A model generated the notes under the pieces. The model was given only the letters and a program-made list of their open reading frames with translations. It searched no databases and had not been told where the DNA came from. A program made the position numbers and the translations under genes. Of a DNA stretch of 64,000 nt, positions 12,036-23,554 are shown one piece after another. The stretch is from assembly GCA_002205965.3 (NCBI GenBank), contig NADL03000509.1:49942-113941 (forward strand), in the 5' to 3' direction. This DNA is from Kappaphycus alvarezii (lineage: Eukaryota > Rhodophyta > Florideophyceae > Gigartinales > Solieriaceae). Every line of letters starts with the position of its first letter. The stretch's first letter is position 1.

Positions 12036-13632
12036 TGAGTTGATCAATTCTGAGACATTGACTTGAGAGTTGAGCAACCAGCAGAGTTGGTTTGAAATTA
12101 CCAAGTGCCAAGCCCAATTTCGGTACAGCAACGACCTGGCACGCTGATCAGTAAACCTGTCCTACGTATACTTGGATACCTGCTCAAGTGTACATATGTA
12201 CAACTGTACACCGCCAGCAAGGACAGCTGGTCAGGAATCCATGAGTCAATTGAAGGCTTGGGAGGAACTCCTCCCACTACGGAACCCTCGAGCGCGGGAG
12301 TGTGCCGATATTTTCGAACATGAGTTGGCACAAACGAAAACTCCGACTGGAGATCGCTCTTCAGTCAAAGCAGGATACTTTGACTCTGGGACCCCCGTAC
12401 GACTTGGGAGCAAGGAGCGCTCCCGCTCTAACAGTAAGGCCGACGAGAAGTATTCGCCACAGGCCATGTAATCCATATTTAACGAGGAAATCCTCGTATC
12501 GCACGGTGCCTCATTGGCACACCGCGCAAAAGCCAAATCGAGGTTCTCCTCGGCAGCGAAACGCAGGTCGAAGTACGGACAGCGTCGGCGTGGGCAGGTA
12601 CGAAGTATCTCGATGCGACGCTGGTCAACGGACCCAGCGTCAGTGTCGAAGCGCAACTGCCAGTCTCTGCTGGCAACCATCGCCCTCGTGATACCCGGAG
12701 CAGCACTGGGCAGGTGACCTGCCCTCGCAACTGATCCAGCATTAGGAAGAAGACCGGAAATGACAAGACGGGCTGTCCGTTAGTTCACCAAGGAGGAAAA
12801 GAAGCTGATGATGGATGACGATGGGGGATGTGGAGGAGGGACGATGAGGATGTGTGATGGTGAAGGAAGACAAGCGGATGGCGACGAGATGTCTGATCGG
12901 ACTGTGATGTTGGAAGAGGTGACATATACAAATGAAATCACCAGGAATCCTGGTTAAATACAGAACTGCACAGTAGGAGCGTGCACGGACGTACAAGGAA
13001 ATCCCTTGTAACGTGGCAGAATACTCAACTGGATTACCGAATTTTATTTGGTTTTCAGGGTTGTGCCGCACGTGCCAGGCACAAACATCGAGGGATTGAC
13101 CACAGTACCACTGGGAACCCCAGTGAAGGCATTTGAGATGCCAATGAAGGGGCGTGATCACCCGACTGCCCCCAACCATTTTAATTCACCAGGTCAACCT
13201 GGCCCGACTCGAGTTGCACCCCGAAGGAAATGCAAGGAATTTGGAAAACGCGCGCGTGCAACTGCGACCCACGATGGGTATAACGTCTAGTGGCTATGCT
13301 ATTACGTGGGAAAAGTGAGTCAGTCTTACTAACCCCTTTTCAGGTAAGACCTGAAACGGTAAATTATTTGGATGGGGTTAACCACCCCCCATACCGACAC
13401 GATCTTGTCGAGGATAACCTCGACCAGATTGATATCAGCGTACTGACGCTAACTAGCGAAGCTGGTTCGGCATCCAAAGTAACGGGTTGCCAACGTAATC
13501 GGGACCACCGACCACGATGCGAAGTGAGTGTTACTCATTCGGAAGCGCAGCGCAAACCACATCCAAGACCGGGTCACTGGTCTTCTTCCTCGCGTTTTCG
13601 CGGTGAAAAACGCTCGACGCTGGGCGTGGGGG
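12036..13632 (+). other. Non-coding 3' tail of chromovirus A
   Basis: This stretch lies between the hairpin cluster and the right LTR. Open frames on both strands (up to about 165 codons) show no motif I recognise and overlap one another. A G-rich run (GGGCGTGGGGG) directly before the right LTR at about 13622-13632 is the likely polypurine tract. Short hairpins continue through it. Confidence 0.5.
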
Positions 13633-14392
13633 CATGTGGGAACCTGGCCTTTTATTTCGCGCGCGCATACTATTCTCACTACAGTACGGACAGGCTGCCC
13701 TGTCCCGGGCACACGCTTCGTGCCACATGTGATTACCACGTTTTAGGGCCACGTGTAGGGCCAAGGCAATTACATTTATTCCCTTAATTATCCCTTTATT
13801 TTAGTAATTACTGTAGGACTAATTAGCTGACAGTGCCACAGTAGGTGGCACCGTTACTACTTAGGGCCGTCGGCCTTAGGATCACAACCAGTAAACCAGC
13901 GAACCAACGGACTAAATTACATCCCCAAAATTACATGACCAGAACCACCGAGACCTGAGTAGTCCGATGTAGTTTGTCTAGGTTTTGCCTAGTTGAGTGA
14001 CCGGCAAGCCTAGCGCTGCACAGTATCACTACAGCAAGACCAACTAGCGTGCGTCCGTAGTAGGCGGCGCTACTCGTGTCCGTAGTAGACACAATGACAG
14101 GAGCAGTAACATTTTACAAACCCTTTCGGGCGTTTCCCGGAGTAGGATCGCCTACCATAACTAACCATCTCCCTCCTCCTTGCTCCTTTTCTCCCCTTTT
14201 TCCTTCTCAAATCCCCACTCCAGGCCCACCTGGAGGATCCTAGGGCGCCCTCCTAGCCCTTTTCGAGGGTGACCTACGGTCGCTCTACCCTGCTACTTTC
14301 GTAGCTGTCTATCCCAGCTAGACTGGTCTCCCGAAGAAGTCTCGCTTCTAAAACCCCCACCTGGTGCGTGGAACTTCCAGTCCATTCTACTA
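13633..14392 (+). repeat. Chromovirus A right LTR
   Basis: It aligns with 3894-4658, starting CATGTGGGAACCTGG against TTTGAAGGAACCTGG on the left and ending TTCTACTA. It is followed by the GAGGA target duplication at 14393-14397. I count roughly 35 differences from the left LTR by eye. Confidence 0.88.
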
Positions 14393-15039
14393 GAGGACGC
14401 TCCGGGGAGTGGGTATGACGATGGGGATTCTGCTCAGTGACTTGGAGCAACCGGCTCCAAAACGAAAGTGTGAACTCGAGGCAGCAAGCTTGAACGGGAC
14501 CCCCGCTGTAGGGCAGTATGCTTCTGCTTGTTCGAGGCCCATGACAAAAATTCGAGCGCCTGTGTCCAGTGCGGCACATTCAAATAGCCCTGGGCTGCTC
14601 TTGAATGAACTGGCCTTTTCAGGGATTGCATAGACGCGGTGATGGTTGCGTTTCCAATGTGAGGGCATTTTATACCGGAATCCTGCCAGAGGAATGGTGG
14701 ATTGTGACGCGCAGTTGCCCCTGTCCCGACGTCTGCCTTTGGTTGCTCAATTGTGTCCTCGAGGATAGCACATAAGCCGAGCACCCGTGGGTCGCTTTTG
14801 CTCTCCTCATTTCTCGCGATTTACTTTTTCAACAGACTGAGGTCTGCTCCGGAGGAAAGTTACCGCATAGTAAGGATTTAGGTGGATGTAAAGGTGAGGG
14901 GAGTAAGTGGAGAATATGGCCGAGAAGGGAGGATAAGAGAGGATGATGGGAAACGAGGAATATGGAAGTGACTGAGAGGGAAGGGTGAGGAGTGTTCGGG
15001 CCGAGGAGGGTTGGTACCAGTTCCGCATGAACTTGCAAG

Positions 15040-15490
15040 TGTTGTGGAAACTGGGGATTTGGCGTCTCGATCCGCAATGGGGTACTCAGTCCTGAGTGCT
15101 ACGTGCGCAACGCAACCAAGTCAGGATGATGTAGGCCAAGGTCGTTCGCAACCCTAATCTCAGTGGAGTTAGGCAAGTTCTACAGAAACCGGACGAGTTG
15201 CTCAGTCTGGTTTACCGATGAGACGCTTAGTATTCAAGGTTGAGGTGGTCGATGCAGAGGCGCGGTCGCAGAATAGTACTGTGTCCCGCCGAGGCGTCGA
15301 AGACGGGATTGGCTTCCTTGTTTTGGATCTACAGCACAATCAGCTATGGATCAACAATACAATCAACTGTAAGCTACAGTTGCACTTGTGACTGTAATTG
15401 TGAAGACTTCCTCTCGTAAAAGATCACTCTTTGGATGAACGTCTGACGCAGTAAGCGGTTTGAGTGACTTCTCGTCACTTTGTCTCAACA
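15040..15490 (-). repeat. Element C LTR, right copy (5' LTR)
   Basis: It begins TGTTG and ends CAACA and aligns with 1851-2305. As the element reads on the minus strand, this is the upstream LTR. Confidence 0.92.
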
Positions 15491-15646
15491 GCACTGCCTA
15501 TAAAAAGTTGGCTCATCTGGATTCTTGTGGGAATCCAGGTACACTCCATTGACCCTTTGCCCCCAACGTTCTAAAAACGCACTGCCATCGTTCTGCTGTT
15601 ACTTTAGCAGTGCCCCGTCTGCCTACCCCTCTGTTTCACTGGTAGC
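15491..15646 (+). repeat. Element B left LTR, second piece
   Basis: It continues the LTR broken at 1850 and aligns with 21237-21391, including the shared TGGATTCTTGTGGGAATCCA and CCAACGTTCTAAAAA. A TATA-like box (TATAAAA) lies at about 15499. Confidence 0.88.
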
Positions 15647-18600
15647 ATCGCCTTCGCCGGCTCCGCTGCTGCTTCGCTTTCGTCTTGCCCTAGTTCGAGA
15701 TTTTTTACACGTGCATTGTTTTGTGGGTTGTTGAATTTCGAAAAACTTTTGCTGTCAGTTTGCTGTAGGAAAAATCGAATATACGGTACTTATGGGCTGG
15801 AGTGCCAAGTACAGGAGAATACCTGTGGGTTGGAGTGCCAGGTACCGTAAACCTCACTGTTCCACACAGATCGTGGTTACTAATTGGAGATCTCAGTAAC
15901 CGGGAACGTGAGGGTGCAGCAAAGCCTGTTCTCTTTAGGCCATGCTGTACAGGTAGCGTACTGGCCTCACGAAGCTGCTTGATCCTGTGCAGAATATTTA
16001 GACTGGAGATTTGGGCTTAACTAAGTTGCCTTAGTAAACCCATGCTTCTGACCAAGACCCCATTTGAGGGTCCTCTGTCAGTATTCTTCTACAATCCTAT
16101 TGTATTTGTTAGCTGCTAGCTAGGTACACCGACTAGATCACGGGTTCAGGTAAAGCTTTAAAGGGTCGACTTGGATTGGACATGGACTAAGAGGCAAGTA
16201 CTCAGAAAAGGTACAACTTGGTGGTTGACGAGCTTAATGTCGGCTTAAGAGGCTTTCGTATAGGGTAAGGAAACCGATCGCGGTTTATATAGTGGATTGG
16301 TGGGGATATCTCGAACGGATTGCTGAGTCACACCGGCGTGTGGGTGTGATCAAATCTGCTGGTGAATCACTCTCTCCGCGGGTAGGGAGCCAACCAGTCG
16401 TCCAGGGACGAATACCTTGTAGATTTCAACATCAAGTGCTTGTATTCAAGTTTAGGTGTTGTTGTAATGTTTTAAGCACAACTTTTGTTGCAGATGTCTT
16501 TCTTTAAAACAAAGAAGCCTTTGTTGTGCGATGGGAATTGAGATGCGTTAACGGTTCGGCCCTGGTTGCATTCAGTCGAAAATTACCTAAGGCTTATTCA
16601 GGTGGGTCAGACTGAATTATCAGTACCCATAATACCATTGACTTTGCTTTCAATTTTATGAACAGTACCGCGGCAAACTGGTGGTACAAACTTGTTTCTG
16701 AAAACATTATCTAGCCGACGTTTGAAGCTTTCAAACTCTTAGTTGAAGCTGAGTTTGTTCCTCAGGAAAGTGTTATCAGAGATCGTGACAAGCTTAACAA
16801 GCTCCGCCAGAAAACAAGTACGGCGGCACATCTCTCGGAGTTCAGGAATTTGTTATCAACATTCCCGGTATAAGTGAGTCGGAAAAACTGGTGCGGTTCT
16901 GTGAAGGTCTCAAATCAAATATTCTGCTGGAGGTCCGTAAAGGGAATCAATCAAAGTTCGAAGCTGCCACTACTATTGCTCTCAACGTTGATGGGGCCTT
17001 TTTGCGGAGCAGGTTTCTTCACCGGAAGAGGTTTATTTTTAAAAAATCGAAATGTCTCAGGCCCGACACCTATGGAGATAGGCAGCCTGGAAAGTAGTCC
17101 CAATGGGCAGAGTCAGAAAGAGTTGATGGAGAACCGATGCTTTACGTTCTATAGAGTGGGATTTGGACCTTGGAAGTACAAAATGGAAACAGGAATAAAA
17201 GTAACAGGGATGGTAATCGCATACTGGAGAACAATACACAGGCAGGACATAGTAACGATTTGAATGGCTTTGACTCGGAAAAGTAGTTGTTCCACCAGAC
17301 TTGGTGAACACTCAAGTGAGACCAGTAGTGAGGCTGAACAGATGTCCCAATGAGCAGAGTGAAACTGCTGTGGACATCATAGGAGCTATATTATCAGAGG
17401 AAAGGAAAAAGTCGAGATCCTCCGAAGCAGAATCAAATGGAATCACGTCTACTCATGATGACTAAATCCCCACTGATGGACCTATACCAGTGGAGTCTTT
17501 GTTATTGCTTCATAGTAGACTGCATGGAAAAGCAGTAAAAGTACTAAAGTGCGATGGATGCAGTACAAACGTGGTTTCGACTGAGTTCCTGAAGAGAAAT
17601 AGGGCTTTTTTGAGTGTCGGCGTGGAAGAGCCGTTGTTTAAAATTCATAGAAGGGGGTTACGGAAGATGCATCTGAAATCAATGTCAATGGAACTATTCG
17701 GTTAGGTGATCATACCTACACTTCTAACTGGGATATCTCCCAGACTAGGTATGACGCTCTCTTAGGAATGCCGTGGCATTTTGCCCACAATCTAAATGTT
17801 GATTATCAACGTCGGATTTTGATTTTGAATGATTTTTCTATTCCAGTGATTGACACCGATGCTTAAAACTGTATTGATGTATCCAATTTGAAAGTGAAGA
17901 AATTTAGACCAATTTTGGGGCATGGAGGTGACTTCGAAGTATTTCGATTACTTGAAGTTCACATTTTGAGAAGAATGAAAAATTATGAATCCAATGGGAA
18001 AATGAAACGCGTACTGGAAAAGTATAAAGAGGTATTACGTGAAGATTTTCCAGATGGACTCCCTTCGATTCGATCAGTGGACCATGAGATCTAAGTGGAG
18101 GAAGGAGCAAAGACACGTCATCGGCCTCTGTTACAGTTGTCACCATCTGAACTTAGAGTAGCAAAAGAATACGTCGAATCTCTTTTGAGGAAAGGGAAGA
18201 TTAGATCCAATAAATCAACGTATGAAGCACCTCTTTTCTTTGTGAAAAAAAAAATGGAAAGCTTCGAGGTGTTTTTGATTACCGTGCTTTAAATCGAATC
18301 ACAAAAAGGACCAATGTTCCATTACTTCGTTCCGATGAAATGTTCAATCAGGTTGGAGATGCGAGAGTTTTCTCCAAGCTTGATGTAAAAACCGGATTTC
18401 ATCCGATAATGTTGAAAGCAGAGGACATCGAAAAGTCTGCGTTCACTTCAAAATATGGGCATTTCAAATTTCTTGTTATGCCTATGGGACTTTGCAATGC
18501 TCTTGCTACGTTCCAAACGTTAATGAAACAAATCTTTTACGACTGCATAGATGTCTTCTTGGTTTTTTGCATGGATGAACTTCTAATCTTCAGCAAGAAC

Positions 18601-20959
18601 AAGGAAGAACATTACGAACATCTGGAAATTGTTCTGAAGCGATTTAAGGCATATGAGATGTACATATCCCCGAAGAAACGCTCATTCTTTCAGGATAAGT
18701 TTGCGTTCTTGGTTTTAATTATTGGGAGGAACGGCATTCGTGTCAATCCTGGCAAGTTCGAGGTATTGCAGACTTGGCGAAAACCTATTTCTTTGACGGA
18801 GCTGAGAATTTTTCTTTGGTCTAATACAAATTTTCCATATGTTCATACCGAAGTTTTCCGAGATTGCTGCAATTCGCACAGATTTGACGAAAAAAATGAT
18901 CGAGGAATGAGGAAATGGGATCAACAGTGTGATCAAGCTTTCAAGAAGCTAAAGGAAGCAACGACATTGGCTCCAATCTTAGTCGCTCCTAATTGGAAAA
19001 AGCCATTTCATGGTCACGTAGATGCTTCACAGCTAGCCGTCGGTGGAACTTTAACACAGTTGGATGAGAATGGAAGGGATTGTGTAATTTCCTTCTATTC
19101 AAAGAAGCTTTCACCGACTGAGTCGGACAACAATGCAAATGAAAGAGAGCTTCTGGCTTTGATTAATTTTCTGGGAAGATTGAGGTGCTATCTTGAAGGT
19201 TCTGAATTTGAGATTTTCACTGAAAATTAGGTGCTTAAGAGCTTATTCACAAAACTGAAGCTCATTTGTAAAGAAGCACGTTTATTGGAGACTCTCGGTA
19301 ACTTCGGAATCTTTCCAATCAAACTTAAGCCTGGAAAAACTCAAGCCTTTGGAGACGCATTATCACGATCTCCTGGTGTAATGAGAGGAAATCCTGACGT
19401 CTCAGTGAATAATTTAAGGTTATTTACCTTGATTTAGATTAGGTCATTCCTCAGTATGATGAAGACCAGTTCTTTGGTCTAGTGGCAAAAGGAAATGGAA
19501 GTAGAATAAACAAAGGATGAGGTTTAGAGGGAAAAACTTAGGAAATTTCTGCCAATGTTCCGAAAGGGGGGCTCCAGGCTGTTTTACAATGGAAATTTGT
19601 GTGTGTCGCGAAGTTCAGTGTCGGAGATTTTGCAAATTGCTCAGGACTCCAAATGTGGCGGACATTTCAGATTTTCAAGGGCACTGTCCAGATTAGAGAA
19701 ATTCTATTGGAAGCATAAAAGCAGGTATGTTCGAAAGTACTGTGAAAGAAGTCTCTATTGTTAGCAATATAAGGATTTTAATCAAAAAAATTGACATATC
19801 CATTGACCGCAGATGGGGATCACAAGCCACAGATTTAATTGTAGGGCTACTCATGACGAAGAGTGGTCATGATGCAATTAAGACTTGGGTTGATCTACTA
19901 ACTAGTCGAGTCCATTTTCTGAAATCAAAAACGTCAGATAATGCTGAAGAAACGGCTATTGAATTCTTTTCGCAAATCTTAAAGAACCACTGGTTGCCGG
20001 AGGATGCGACCTCGGACAGGGGTAAAAAGGTCGTTTCAAAGTTTTGGAAGATACTGATGAATCTTTGTGAGGTGAAACTAAGAATGTCTACTAGCAGACA
20101 CCCACAAACAGATAGTGCTTCCGAAACTATGAATAGGATGATCGAGAACTATCTTCGTTGTTATTTCTCGTATCATCAGGATACCTGGGATGAACTGCTA
20201 CCTTACGCATAATTTGCATACAATTCGACTGTCAGCAATGATATGGGTATGTCGCCATTTGAGATGGACCTTGGATTTATACCTAAATCGCTATTAGAAT
20301 TTTAGCTAACAGCAGCATATCTCTTCAGAGTCCGGACGACTTTCGTGTCAAGCTCATGGTTTCTTTTGAGGATGCGAAATATGCCTACAAAGTGGCAAAA
20401 GCCCGGCAAGCTGCTTACGCCTCGAAGCGATACAAGTTTACAGATTATAAGGTCGGTTCAAAGCTATGGATAAATCTCTCATTGTCTACGGATGTGCAAT
20501 GTAGGTCACAGGATTCGAAAAAAGCTTGGTGCGCAAAGATTTCAGCCATTTGTGGTAAAGGATCTCATTGGTAAGAATGCTGTTCGATTGGATCTCCCTG
20601 CTCACTTTAAGATCCATCTAATCATTGGTATCATCCAAACAATACCACACTTGGAGCAAACGGATGAAATCGCTGTACCTATTCCTCCTTTTCATGAACC
20701 GCTTCAATTTCCTACTGGGACAGAGAAAGAAGTTGAGGCTGTCTTTGCTCATAAAAAGTTGGTCGGGGATATAAGTTACTATGCTCAATGCGTGGTAGCC
20801 CAAGTCCTAATGCAGAGTGGCAACAAAAGAGGAACTTTGTAGATGTTATGGAAGATGTATCTGTCACGATAACTGAGGTTTTTCAGCAATATATTCGGAA
20901 GCACAATATACTAATGCAGTAGCATTGACGAGGACGTCAACAGTGCGGGGAAGTAATAG

Positions 20960-21391
20960 TGTAACAAGGCCTCAGTTACACGGCTGTGTAATAAAGACTT
21001 GTTCGTTTTTGTTATTTTAGTTCTCTATTACACAGTTGTGTAACAGAGAAACTGCATCGTCTTGAATGCATTAGAAGTTTATTTTTCCTTCAATGTTTTT
21101 ATTTGAAGTGGAGCCCCACATCATCGTTTTATACACTTAGTTATATTCTGGATAATACAATTCTATAGCTACAACTCTACTTTCTAGTAAATTCTCCTGA
21201 GCTAACAAAGTATAGAATTTCCAGAGAATAGCTATAGTACTGTCTATATAAAGGGGGCTCGTCTGGATTCTTGTGGGAATCCAGGTACACTCCATTGACC
21301 CTTTGCCCCAACGTTCTAAAAACCGCTGTCATCTTCTCTACTGTTCTTTTAGCAGCGCCTCGGCTGCTTTCCTCTCTGTTTCGCCGGTACA
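20960..21391 (+). repeat. Element B right LTR (uninterrupted)
   Basis: It starts TGTAACA and ends at about GGTACA. It provides the intact reference for the split left LTR. A TATA-like TATATAAAG lies at about 21245, just after the GTACT that served as target for element C. Confidence 0.88.
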
Positions 21392-23173
21392 GGCTTAATT
21401 TGAGGGAGGAACCTTTCGCTTCCAGAACTGCCAAAATGATGGAACTTCTTTCATGATATGGGAAGCGTTTGGCTTTTATGGGACGTCACTGCTGGTGCCC
21501 TTATCAGATAAGCAATAATCGCGCAACAAGGTTGAACATAGGCAGTCATCTGCTGTAACAGATAAGCTGAGTGATACCTAGTCAACTTTTATAGTAGTAT
21601 GTATGTGCATGAAATATTGACGCCTGTGCTGATGGCAGTTTACTCTATCAGCAAATGGAGGGGATGCCAGCAAGCAAAAAAGTCGCATTCGAGGTTATTA
21701 AAAATACGGGGTGTCGCCGTAAAATGATATGTTGAAAATGTGAAACCCTTTCCACCGCAAGACTGTCGACGGGTCTCATAAGCTCCTTGACGACGGCGAA
21801 CGCCCCAGGACTTAAAATTACTTCATATCTCTGCAGACGGAACGAAAATAACTCCTATGGAAAACCGCCCGCTGGAGGACTCACGAATTCAATGGCTCTC
21901 TGACCGCGAATTGCTGTGATCTCACAGAGGCCACTGCTGCATGTGGGGCATTGTCCACTTTGAACAGAAGCAAAGCCGAATATCCAGACAGTCACACAAC
22001 CCGTATCATACCTCTGCACAGCGCACCGCAAAGGCTACTAGGCCAAGGCGAAGAAACGACATGAGCTCGCTAAACTCAACCAGTGCCTGTCAAAGTTCAA
22101 GTAGTGGCATTTTCGCTGCCACAACTTATGCATGGGTTCGAAAGTACCTGGTTGGGACTCAAATGGGTTGTATGATTTTAAAAATGCCAAGTGCTTGAAA
22201 AGTACTGCGCGGACGGCTCCACGGCATCATATTACTCTCCCCAACATAAAAATGAAGAGGGCGGCCCCAGTACCAGCACTAGAATCACCACCATCTCAGC
22301 ACTCTGTCCTGCGCTGTCATCAACCTCTCCTCTCACAGCCCAACCTGTCCTGGCGATGCATCCCACAGAAAACCTTCACACCCCTTGCAGACCCCGAAAA
22401 AAGATGATGCAACACACACGCTAGTCATGACACACATCCGCACCAAGTTCCGTAGGAGTCTGGCAGAAACCTATGCAACCATCGGGAGGACGCTGTAAAA
22501 GACTACCAGAACAATAGTCCGCCCGCGACTGCCGCCGTCACCAAGCTGTTCCTGTTTCCGCCCGCCATATTGAACAACACCCCATACAAAGAGCACGTTA
22601 CTGGAAAACCACTTTGTCATTCTCTTGTTGATAAAATACAGGAACGGATCGAACTTTGAAACGCAGAGCATTTTACATACGGTTTGGTAACAGGCAGTTA
22701 AGCAGTCCAGCACCCGTGCAACATGATGGGGTAGATCTGCCGAGGAAGATATTCTCAGAACCAGTTTTCCCCAGACGGAGATGTTACAAGCGACAAGAGT
22801 GCTACCAAAGTGTGGCTGCGGGGACGAGAAGAGGTGAAAAAGAAAGGATGACCGAGAGGCTACAAGGCAATATCGAAGGGTCAGGCTCTTCCTCCTATGC
22901 TCAAGAGCTAGCGCTGATGAAACGTTTCTTAGGGCGGAAGTTAGCTCTCAATTTCAAGACTACTTGGGTCGGCACCTGAAGTATTCTCCCAGCTTGCTTG
23001 GCCTCTCTAAAAGGAAGCAGTTTACTAAGCTTATATAGACTTTTAAGGTAACCCTAAAGTCTCAAAAAAACATAACGATTTACATAAAATGAACTTTATG
23101 GAATGGAATGGACGAGAATGACTAGTAGAGGATATTTATTCAAGGTAAGTGTCTAGTGTATATCCTTCATAGC

Positions 23174-23195
23174 ACTGTCTTCATATGAGGACAGT
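23174..23195. repeat. Near-perfect palindrome around CATATG
   Basis: A 22-base palindrome has the core TTCATATGAGGAC and a single mismatched pair that would be G-U in RNA. It shares its core with the perfect palindrome at 23539-23554. Confidence 0.7.
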
Positions 23196-23538
23196 TTCCG
23201 TTACATTTTGGAGAGTTAATCTTTTTGGAAGCCCGAAGTTTTACGTCAGAAAGGTTTTTCACACTAAGGTACAGTACAATAATTCTTACTGTACATGAGA
23301 ATTCTTTTCTGAAACCTCCCCGATAATAGGAACTATATTTCCTTGCAAAATGAAGTCGTTTTCGCAACTTCTTGCCAAGCGCCGACGTTGGTGAGGGAAA
23401 TTGCTCTAGCCTTAACCGAGGTCAAAAATTTTGAAAAGTTTGTTTTGATCAGCCATCTACAATCATGAACGAATGCAGAGGGAAAAGAAATGCGCTGAGG
23501 TCAAAAACATTTGTATTGAAAAAGAAGTGATAGATATA

Positions 23539-23554
23539 GTCCTCATATGAGGAC
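23539..23554. repeat. Perfect palindrome GTCCTCATATGAGGAC
   Basis: A perfect 16-base palindrome, about 365 bp from a near-identical one. The pair could be ends of a small lost element or binding sites. Nothing else supports either reading. Confidence 0.75.

Larger units (their letters stand above)
3894..14392 (+). mobile_element. Chromovirus A (Ty3/gypsy with chromodomain), inserted in C (fossil)
   Basis: This is a Ty3/gypsy element with a C-terminal chromodomain, plus strand, with LTRs of about 760 bp and a GAGGA target duplication. Parts: a coiled-coil Gag leader (about 4930-5470), Gag capsid-like region (about 5930-6400) and retropepsin (about 7240-7510; FDAGAGPN and GADVIIG). Reverse transcriptase is at about 8170-8900 (FCIDYRKLN, YLDD), RNase H at about 9030-9420 and integrase at about 9910-10620 (HPQTNGQTE). 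The post-integrase region runs to 11109, followed by the chromodomain (11399-11542). About 2.1 kb of non-coding DNA then lies between the chromodomain stop and the right LTR, which is long for this family. The element is broken in roughly eight to ten places. The LTRs are about 95% identical by eye, so it is younger than its two hosts. Its DNA is unusually rich in short perfect inverted repeats. Confidence 0.9.
1851..15490 (-). mobile_element. Ty1/copia-type element C, inserted in the LTR of B (fossil)
   Basis: This is a copia-type LTR retrotransposon on the minus strand with LTRs at 1851-2305 and 15040-15490. Parts in minus order begin with a protease half at about 14670-14398 (ALDTGA, then FRFG and IPIVIPTPRSVL). 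The other protease half is at 3888-3800 (ending in IPLLIGLDVL). The integrase zinc region is at about 3720-3560 (HRHFLHPS, then CDTCQ). The integrase core is at about 3550-2680 (LLDIIYLE, HIVDVGT, HTDQGSVF, SHNSLGSGE). The beginning of a copia reverse transcriptase is at about 2640-2440 (FDEAKRREL to YKARF). The integrase resembles the type I know from fungal and invertebrate copia-like elements. The element is incomplete and broken in several places. The protease is split by insertion of chromovirus A. Confidence 0.88.
1569..21391 (+). mobile_element. Ty3/gypsy element B, outermost element of the nest (fossil)
   Basis: This is an LTR retrotransposon of the Ty3/gypsy family, plus strand. Its left LTR is split by copia element C (1851-15490). 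The internal region runs 15647-20959 in the order expected for Ty3/gypsy. A Gag capsid-like region lies at about 16640-17050 (the W..L, L..LRQ and F..GL pattern of retrotransposon Gag). A protease-like region is at about 17490-17870, reverse transcriptase at about 18095-18830 and RNase H at about 18960-19400. Integrase is at about 19555-20280 (HPQTDSASE near its end) and a C-terminal tail reaches about 20840. No chromodomain was seen. It is broken in many places (well over ten). By eye the two LTRs are about 92% identical, the most diverged pair in the nest, which agrees with it being the oldest host element. No convincing primer-binding site was found after the left LTR. Confidence 0.85.
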
